Part shown: positions 51,201 through 60,900 of the stretch, piece after piece
Numbering within the stretch: position 1 is the stretch's first letter
Layout of the letters: each line of letters starts with the position of its first letter
Assembly (NCBI GenBank): GCA_949752735.1
Contig: OX457042.1
Span: forward strand, 25,458,603-25,522,602
DNA length: 64,000 bases
Direction: 5' to 3'
DNA from: Lumbricus terrestris
Lineage: Eukaryota > Annelida > Clitellata > Crassiclitellata > Lumbricidae
Position numbers and translations under genes: made by a program
The notes under the pieces: model-generated
Seen by the model: only the letters and a program-made list of their open reading frames with translations
Told to the model about the DNA's origin: nothing
Databases searched by the model: none

Positions 51201-54200
51201 ATGTAGCCATGGCCAGCCATGTAGCCATCGCCAGCCATGTAGCCATCGCCAGCCATGTAGCCATCGCCAGCCATTCAGCCATCGCCAGCCATGTAGCCAT
51301 CGCCAGCCATTCAGCCATCGCCAGCCATGTAGCCATCGCCAGCCATGTAGCCATCGCCAGCAATGTAGCCATCGCCAGCCATGTAGCCATCACCTGCCAT
51401 GTAGCCATCGCCAGCCATGTAGCCATCGCCAGCCATGTAGCCATGGCCAGCCATGTAGCCATGGCCAGCCATGTAGCCATCGCCAGACATGTAGCCATCG
51501 CCAGCCATTCAGCCATCGCCAGCCATGTAGCCATCGCCAGCCATTCAGCCATCGCCAGCCATGTAGCCATCGCCAGCCATGTAGCCATCGCCAGCAATGT
51601 AGCCATCGCCAGCCATGTAGCCATCACCTGCCATGTAGCCATCGCCAGCCATGTAGCCATGGCCAGCCATGTAGCCATCGCCAGCCATGTAGCCATGGCC
51701 AGCCATGTAGCCATCGCCAGCCATGTAGCCATCGCCAGCCATCCCCAGCCATTCAGCCATCGCCAGCCATTCAGCCATCGCCAGCCATGTAGCCATCGCC
51801 ATCCATGTAGCCATCGCCAGCAATGTAGCCATCGCCAGCCATGTAGCCATCGCCAGCCATGTAGCCATCGCCAGCCATGTAACCATCGCCAGCCATGTAA
51901 CCATGGCCAGCCATTAGCCATCACCTGCCATGTGTAGCCATCACCAGCCATGTGTAGCCATCACCAGAAATGTAGCCATTGCCAGCAATGTAGCCATCGC
52001 CAGCCATGTAGCCATGGCCAGCCATGTAGCCATCGCCAGCCATGTAGCCATGGCCAGCCATGTAGCCATCGCCAGCCATGTAGCCATCGCCAGCCATTCA
52101 GCCATCGCCAGCCATGTAGCCATCGCCAGCCATTCAGCCATCGCCAGCCATTCAGCCATCGCCAGCCATGTAGCCATCGCCATCCATGTAGCCATCGCCA
52201 GCAATGTAGCCATCGCCAGCCATGTAGCCATCGCCAGCCATTCAGCCATCGCCAGCCATGTAGCCATCGCCAGCCATTCAGCCATCGCCAGCCATTCAGC
52301 CATCGCCAGCCATGTAGCCATCGCCAGCCATTCAGCCATCGCCAGCCATTCAGCCATCGCCAGCCATGTAGCCATCGCCATCCATGTAGCCATCGCCAGC
52401 AATGTAGCCATCGCCAGCCATGTAGCCATCGCCAGCCATGTAGCCATCGCCAGCCATTCAGCCATCGCCAGCCATGTAACCATCGCCAGCCATGTAACCA
52501 TGGCCAGCCATTAGCCATCACCTGCCATGTGTAGCCATCACCAGAAATGTAGCCATTGCCAGCAATGTAGCCATCACCAGCCATGTAGCCATCGCCTGCC
52601 ATGTATACTTGTACATGTATAGTCATCGCTTGAGATGACTCGATGCACGGATCATGCAATGAATCAGACAGCAGTGAGTGAATCATTGCAGAAGGGAATT
52701 GGAGATGATGAGCAGCTATATACGGTGCAATCCGATTGCACACGACCTATACATACCATATAGATATATATATACATATATATATATATATATGTGTGTG
52801 TATATATACACACATATATAGTTGAAGCATGTGCATGTATATGTACGCATTGTATATGTATATATTTATATATATATGTATATAAATATATATATACCGT
52901 ATATATATATATATATGTGTGTATATATATATACACACATATATGGTTGAAACATGTGCTTGTATATATACGCATTGTATATATATATATATGTTTATAA
53001 ATATATACATACCATATATATATACACGTATATATATAGTTAAAATATATGCGTGTGTATATATATGCATTGTATATATATGCATGTGTGCGTGTGCATA
53101 TATTGCTTGTATTCATAATCATAAAGTCTAAATTTCTAAAACGCAAGCGTCCGTTAAATATGTGACTGCAGTTGCACTGTTGCAGAATGAAAAAAATATT
53201 TTTGATGAAATCGGTATTATTACGTCCATGCAAATGATCGTCTTTTGGACCAAAAAAATCTGTTATGTGGCTTATCAGGAGACAGTTGCGGTTGAATGGA
53301 CTTCTGAGTGTTTCTGAGCTGATATATGGAGAGTTGTTCCAGTAGCACATGTCCTATGCTGTTCAGATGAGTGATGCGCTTGAGTGAATAAATTAATAGC
53401 GTACGCCAACGTACGGCAAGAATAATGACAAAAGATGAGTAAAAAACAATAAAACCTCTGTTTAAAAAAAGTTGAATAATAGCCAGGGTGAGAATTGCCG
53501 GGGGGTTGGGGGTTTCAACCCCCCCAGTCTTTCTTAGTGACCCATAGTAAACTCTGTTTTTCACACCCAAATTCCAAGTTTATCATAGGCCAACCCCCCA
53601 GTTATTTTTCCACAATTCTCACACTGATAATAGCGTACGCCAACATATGGCAAGAATAACGACAAAAGATGAGTAAAAAACAATAAAATCTCTGTTTAAA
53701 AAAAGGTTGAATAATAGCTACGCCAACGTACGGCAAGAGTAACGACAAAAGATGAGTGAAAAACAATAAAACCTCTGTTTAAAAATAGGTTGAATAATAG
53801 CTACGCCAACGTACGACAAGAATTATGACAAAAGAATGAGTAAAAAACAATAAAACCTCCTATGTTTAAAAAAAGGTTGATTAATAGCTACGCCAACGTA
53901 CGGCAAGAATAACGACAAAAGATGAATGAAAAACAATAAAACCTCTGTTTAAAAAAAGGTTGATTAATAGCTACGCCAACGTACGACAAGAATTATGACA
54001 AAAGAATGAGTAAAAAACAATAAAACCTCCTATGTTTAAAAAAAGGTTGAATAATAGCTACGCCAACGTACGACAAGAATTATGACAAAAGATGAGTAAA
54101 AAACAATAAAACCTCCTATGTTTAAAAAAAGGTTGATTAATAGCTACGCCAACGTACGGCAAGAATAACGACAAAAGATGAATAAAAAACAATAAACCTC

Positions 54201-57200
54201 TGTTTAAAAAAAGGTTGAATAATAGCTACGCCAACGTACGACAAGAATTATGACAAAAGATGAATAAAAAACAATGAAACCTCCTATGTTTAAAAAAAGG
54301 TTGAATAATAGCTACGCCAACGTACGACAAGAATTATGACAAAAGATGAATAAAAAACAATGAAACCTCTGTTTAAAACAAATGGAAAATAATCACAGAC
54401 AGCAAACCTAAAAATATGATCACATAAAAAAAATTTAAAAACGATACGAAAAATAATAAACGAAAGAAACGGGATTTTTCTGAGAGGAATAAAAAAAAAC
54501 ACAAGAAAAACCACGGTTTTTACAACTACGTGGTTTTAACAAAATTGTAGGGGACCTTTAGAGTTTTGATTTGACCCGAATGTCAAACTACTAGTCAAAC
54601 TTACTAGTACTTCCCCCTACTTCTCTTTCTATATCTCATTCCCGTCTTATACTCGTCAACCTTCGTCTCTAGTTGCCGACCGCCTTAATTACACCCCATT
54701 TTCCATTTCCCCTTCTATGTATGTCTCCTTGTTCTCTCCTTTTCCCTGCTTTCGTCTCCTCCTCGCTTTGCCTTCCCGCTTCTCCCTCATCGTCTTCTCC
54801 GCCTTTTCCTTCTTGTCCTCTTCTCCTCTTCATTCAATCTCCTTCCTGTTCTTCTCCTCTCATTCTGTTCCTATACTCCCATCTCCCACCCTCGTCCTTC
54901 TCCGCCTCTTCCCATCTTCTTTCTGTTCTTGCTCCTCCTACTCCCCCATCCTCTTCCTGTTATTTCTACCTCTTCCTCGCATCTTCCTCCCCCTCCTCCT
55001 CCCTTTTCCTCCTCCTTTTCCTCCTCTTTTTCCTCCTCTTCCTCCTCTCCCTCCTCTTCTTCCTCCTTCTCTTTCTTCTCCTTTTCCTCCTCCTCTTTTT
55101 CCTCCTCTTCCTCCTCTCCCTCCTCTTCTTCCTCCTTCTCTTTCTTCTCCTTTTCCTCCTCCTCTTTTTCCTCCTTCTCCTCTTCCTCCTCTTTCTTCTC
55201 CTTTTCCTCCTCTTTCTCATCCTCCTCTTTTTCCTCCTTCTCCTCTTCCTCCTCCTGTTTCTTCTCCTTTTCCTCCTCCTCCTCTTTCTCCTCCTCCTCT
55301 TTCTCCTCCTACTCTTCCTCCTACTCTTCTTCCTCCTCCTCCCACCACTCCTCCTTCTCCCACTCCCACTCCCACTCCTCCTCCTCCTCCTCCTCCTCCT
55401 CCTCCTCCTCCCAGCAACAAGAAGAACCCCCGTCCTGCGTTGTCCTCCTTCCGCATCCAGCCCAGTGGGCATTCATCGTCGCATGCCCCCACCCCTACCC
55501 TTACCTCTACAACCCCTCCCCACCCCGTGAAGGAAGAAGAATAATCGATACGGGCGTCAAGTGGTGGCATGTGCCTCCCTTTCTCAGCAGCAGCAGCAGC
55601 AGCAGCACCGGGAGATGCCTCTTCCTCAGCAGCAGCAGCATCTGATGCTGCGGCGGAGGCAGGAGCAGAGGCAGGAACAAGATGAGGAAGACAAATTATG
55701 ATGGACCACCTGATTGATCCTCATCGTCCGCTACTTCTTCTTGCTGCTGCTGCTGCTGCTGCTGCTGGTGTTGCTACTGCTGGTGCATCTTCTTCTTCTT
55801 GTATCGTTTCATTCATTCCACTCGAGATCAGTGTCTTCTGCCTTAGGAGGAGGAGGAGGAGGAGAGAGGAGGACGAGGAGATAGGAGGAGATAGGAGGAG
55901 TAGGAGGAGATAGGAGGAGATAGGAGGAAGAGGAGATAGGAGGAGGAAGGGGAGAGGAATAAGAGGAGAAGGAGATAGGAGGAGGAGATAGGAGGAGAAG
56001 GAGGAGGAAGGAGAGAGGAATAGGAGGAGGAGGAAGGATAGAGGAGGAGATGAGAGGAGGAGGAGGAGAGAGGAATGAGAGGAGGAGATAGGAGGAGGAA
56101 GGGGAGAGGAATAAGAGGAGAAGGAGATAGGAGGAGGAGGAAGGAGGAGGAAGGAGAGAGGAATAGGAGGAGGAGGAAGGAGAGAGGAGGAGATGAGAGG
56201 AGGAGGAGGAGAGAGGAATGAGAGGAGAAGATAGGAGGAGGAGGAGATAGAAGGAGGAGGAGGATTTCTATGTTTAATTAAATGTTCCACTTTCTGCATC
56301 CTGTAACCTGTTCAGGAGTTGGGGTAGGGGGTGAATTAGCTGAATGGCCACAGAGGAAAAAGATTGACTTGGGCACAAGAGAGATCGCTCCCCGCCTTCC
56401 TCTCAACGACTTTCAGTCACTAGGTGGCATTATTAAAAATGAGAACAGATTGCTGCCCCTTGCTTGGCTGCCACGCAGTTAGATTCGACTCCACTAATCC
56501 CTTATAATCATTCCATAATCCTATGATTTGTAATTATCATACTATGGTGTGTCGGTTTTGAATTAATAATAAACACGAATACATACTGTATTGTATCAAT
56601 TTGTATGCATGGGCACTTGTTATAGCGCCCCTACAAGATTTCTCCTCAGAGGCGCTCCCATCTACAGCGCGGACACTGAGCAATTGCGAGTGAAGGACTT
56701 GCCCAAGGTCCCTAAGAAGCGGCTTGAGGCGGATTCAAACCTGCAACCCTCCGGCTGCAGGGCAACGAATATACCCACTACACCACCGCACTCCACAATT
56801 GTATCTATGAATGTATAAAAGCACCTCTCACAGTGCACATCAATCAGAAGGGCGGGGAGGGGCTCTAAGTGCTGAAGACCCAGAGAAAGGAAAGTGGTTT
56901 TGTGTATATGTGTAATTGCATGTATACAACGCAGACAGCTCATATAGCTCATTTTAAAAGTAGTTGAGCGATTTCTGAGTGATTTAAATGGATATGCTGA
57001 CAGTTTGATGTTTGGCCAACCTGCTGGAGCGTCAACCCAGCCGTCCTGGAGGGGTTTGGGACGGGTGGGGTGGTAGAATTCTCGCAAGAGCAAAAATATA
57101 GATTCTGCTCCACTGGCAGCAACAACATCTAGCAAAGAAAGAAATCGGGTAAAAAATGAGGGCACTGCAGGCTGTAGGCGTTTTGATGAAGAGAGAGAGA

Positions 57201-57501
57201 CAGAGACAGAGAGAGACTGCTTATCCAGGAATTGATCGAGAGTCGAAAGGGCTGTGAGACTTTTCTGTGTTCGGAAATAAGAACACCCCATTGGCATCGT
57301 CGTCGTCGTCGGTCGGCGTGACATTGCAACTGGTTGCATCTGTTGTGTCTCTGTTGTGGGCAGATGGCTTAATGGCTTAACTGGCTCCATGGAGAAGAAG
57401 AAGAAGCCAAGTTCTGCTGCTTACCCTGTTGCAGTGTAGCCAATAGGTTGGAGCACATGGGCTTGCAGTGCAAAGATGAATGCTTTGAGCCTCTTCTTTT
57501 G

Positions 57502-57558
<57 letters not shown>

Positions 57559-57796
57559 CATTGGTTGCATTCCGTGGTGCAGGATCTCTACGACGATTAG
57601 TTGCTGTTCAAGATGTTTTTATTCTGTTCCTAAAAAAAATAAATAAATAAAACAATAATAATAATGGTAATCGTGATCGTATTCATGATAACAATAACAA
57701 TAATAATAATGGTGATAATAATAATAATAATTATACTGATGATGATGATGGCGATGATGATAATAATAATGACAATAATAATAATAATAATTTGTC

Positions 57797-57850
<54 letters not shown>

Positions 57851-57933
57851 CTGATATTAGTCTCACTAATATTATCGTTAATGTTAAAACTACTACTATT
57901 AATGACTATGTTAACTAACTATTAACATTACTG

Positions 57934-57978
<45 letters not shown>

Positions 57979-60900
57979 GGCGCAGTAATAGTAATAATAA
58001 TGAATAATTGATAATAATGAATAACGATAACTAAAAAAATAATAGTAATAATAATGAGTAATTAATAATAATAATAATAATAATGATAATAATTACAATA
58101 ATAATAATAATAATAATAACAATAAAAATGAATAATTGATAAGAATGAATAATAATAATAATAACTATAATAAAGACAATAGTATTAATAGTAATGATGC
58201 TTTTGGTATCACAGTGCCACCGCATCCCTTGGAGCCAAGCGAGAACATTGAGCGACCGACAGCGCATACGGTTCGCATGACGTGTTACTTCGACGGCTTC
58301 CCGACTCCAAACATCACGTGGATGAAGAACGGCGTTGTCATCAAGTCCAACGGACGTGTCAAGGTCAAGACGGACGACTCCGATACGTTACTCATCTCTC
58401 AGGGTGCGGCCAGCGACTCAGGGCTCTACCAGTGCTGGGCGCAGAACGCGGCTGGAAGAGAGGGAATGATTATCCGACTGTATGTCAAACCATCGGGTAT
58501 GGGGCACACTGTCTGTTATTCAGTGTGTGTGTGTGTGTGTGTGTGTGTATGTTTGCGTGTGTGTGTATGTATGTGTTTGTTTGTTTGTATGTGCACTTGT
58601 TATAGCGCCCCTTCAAGAATTCTACTCAGAGGCGCTCCCAACTGCAGAGAGGACACTACATTGGAGTTTCACGCCGAAGCGCTGAGCAATTGCAAGTGAG
58701 GGACTTGCCCAAGGTCCCTACGCGGTGACTTGAGGTGGATTCGAACCTCGAACCTTCCGGCTTCAAAGCAACGACGCCACCACTACACCACCGCGCCCCT
58801 CATATGCTGAGAAATGAAGAAATGAAGTCGCTAACATTTGATGTCCATATCTCCCGGCTTGCTCATGAGACTGCTCAATTAATTGATTGATTGATTTGTT
58901 GATTGATTGATTGATTGATCTTTTTTGTAACATTTTGCGATTTGGATCGATTGTGGTTTGCTTACTTGTTTATTTTTTCCGTGTTGTGTTGCTGCAGAAT
59001 ACGAACCGGATCCTCCGGTGGAATTGGACGCCCAGACTCTCACCAGTCGAAGCATCCAGCTGACGTGGAGTTCGTCGGTGCCAAAGAATGGCTATCCAAC
59101 GATGGCTTACTCTGTCCACTATCTCCCGACAAACGGTTAGAAAGTGCTTTGATTGTTGCTATGAATACGTTGGAATCTGGAAAATTATTATGGTCTGGGA
59201 AATTATTATTATGCTGGGAAAATATGACCTGGAAAGATATGCTGATCCTAGAAATTCTTGTGGCCTGGGAAATTGTGATGATCTGGGAAATTGTGATTAT
59301 CTTGGAAAATGTCGTTATGTGATTGTTGTGATCTGGGAAATTATGACGATCGGGGAAATTATGATGATCTGGGAAATTGTGATTATCTTGGAAAATGTCT
59401 TTATGTGATTGTTGTGATCTGGGAAATTATGACGATCGGGGAAATTATGATGATCTGAGAAATTGTGATTTTGTGATTGCGATCTAAGAAATTGCATAGA
59501 TGTAAAAAATGATAAAAATAAAATAAAAAACGGGAAAAAACGTTTTTTTTTCGAAATAATAAAAAACGACCAAAAAACGATAAAAAACGGAAAATAATTT
59601 GCCTTTGTTACATCTGAAATTTCATTTTCAGCTTACAAACCTTGCTTATGCAATTTTATCAAGAAACTGCAAATAACACAACTTTATTATTAGGCCAAAA
59701 TAATTGGTAAGTAACATTAATCTACCACAGTTACTTTTTCCTTATAACTTTGGTTTAATAAGAAATTCGGACAAATTAAAGGTAGGGCCTATTGAAATCT
59801 TTTCAAATTTAAATTGTAAACATAAGTCCACATTATAGGTTTATGCTGATCGACATAACACAATTAAAATCTAACAAGAAGCAAAAACCACAGATGTTTA
59901 CTGAATTATATATTGTACATTTGTACTTAAAATTGTTACTTATAAATATTAATAATTATTATAGACCCAAGAATTTTATATCAAAATAACTCTTACAAAT
60001 TTCATTTATTGTATAGGGATCTACTACATGTATTTCTCAAAATTATAACTTAAACAATTACACAAAGACCCTATAGTTAGCTGAATCCTTGAGAGCACGG
60101 TGAAAACTTATGGAATATCAGACAAAAATTAAATTAAGAAAAATAATATTCGACAGTAAATAATTAAATAAAGTTACATAAAATTTTAAAAAAAACGATA
60201 AAAAACGATGGGAAAAATAAAAAACGAAAAAACGACGTTGTTTGGGAGAGAATAAAAAAACGAAAAAAAGTTTTTTACAACTATGAGAAATTGTGATGAC
60301 CTGGAAAATTATGATGACCTGGGTAATTGTGATGATCTGGGAATTTATAATGATTTGAGATGAGTGTTCTGAGCAGTTATGATGATGTCGTAAATCAATC
60401 TTGCATGAATGCGTATAATATGCAATACATCCATCATCATCATCTTTGCATTCAGACACATAAACACTTAGAGATAAATTATAGGAATGTATTTATGCAT
60501 ACCAGGATGCTTAGAAAGTGGCACATTTTTAAGTACACGTACAAAGAATGCTGTCCATCATAAAAGCAGGCATAATCACACACATGCAGTTTATATATAT
60601 ATGTGTATATATATATACTGAGTATGAATATATATATATATATATATATATATCAGTGTGTAACCGGCGCAAAGAGTAGCCAACCTGTTGACTTCCCCTT
60701 CATGGCAGAGTTATTATTATACACATATATATATTTATACATATATATATTTATGCATATATATATATACACACAATTATACATATATAGATATTTATAT
60801 AGGGGGTCATTGCATAATTACGTAACGCCGAAAATGAACGTTTTCCACCCACCCACCCTGTAACGCTTCGTAACGTTGCCCTTGACCCACCCACCCACCC

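Larger units (their letters stand above)
50533..58214 (+). other. Intron 6 (7.7 kb), satellite-rich
   Basis: Between Ig3 and Ig4. It holds the 18-bp minisatellite (51066-52604), TA-rich DNA (52760-53095), an 83-88-bp array with a nested MITE (53394-54375), polypyrimidine and polypurine tracts (54960-55420, 55840-56270), a second-family SINE (56330-56560), a tRNA-SINE (56611-56794) and AAT repeats (57505-58185). The segment 56820-57480 shows no feature. Confidence 0.8.

Noticed and set aside
51043..52743. ORFs of 119-302 residues on both strands
   Set aside because: They are translations of the 18-bp minisatellite; the unit is a multiple of three, so any stop-free frame stays open. No splice or domain evidence.
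54673..55645. Three overlapping long ORFs on + and an Arg-rich ORF on -
   Set aside because: All come from the polypyrimidine tract (CTCCT units), read as Ser/Phe, Leu/Pro or Arg/Lys runs.
55721..56299. 192-residue minus-strand ORF
   Set aside because: Antisense of the AGGAGG polypurine tract; low complexity.
56662..57390. 242-residue minus-strand ORF
   Set aside because: Part of it reads through the tRNA-SINE at 56611-56794; the rest has no recognisable domain or splice-compatible partner.
58591..58800. Functional tRNA gene
   Set aside because: A and B boxes are present, but the sequence continues into the SINE body and tail and does not form a complete cloverleaf.
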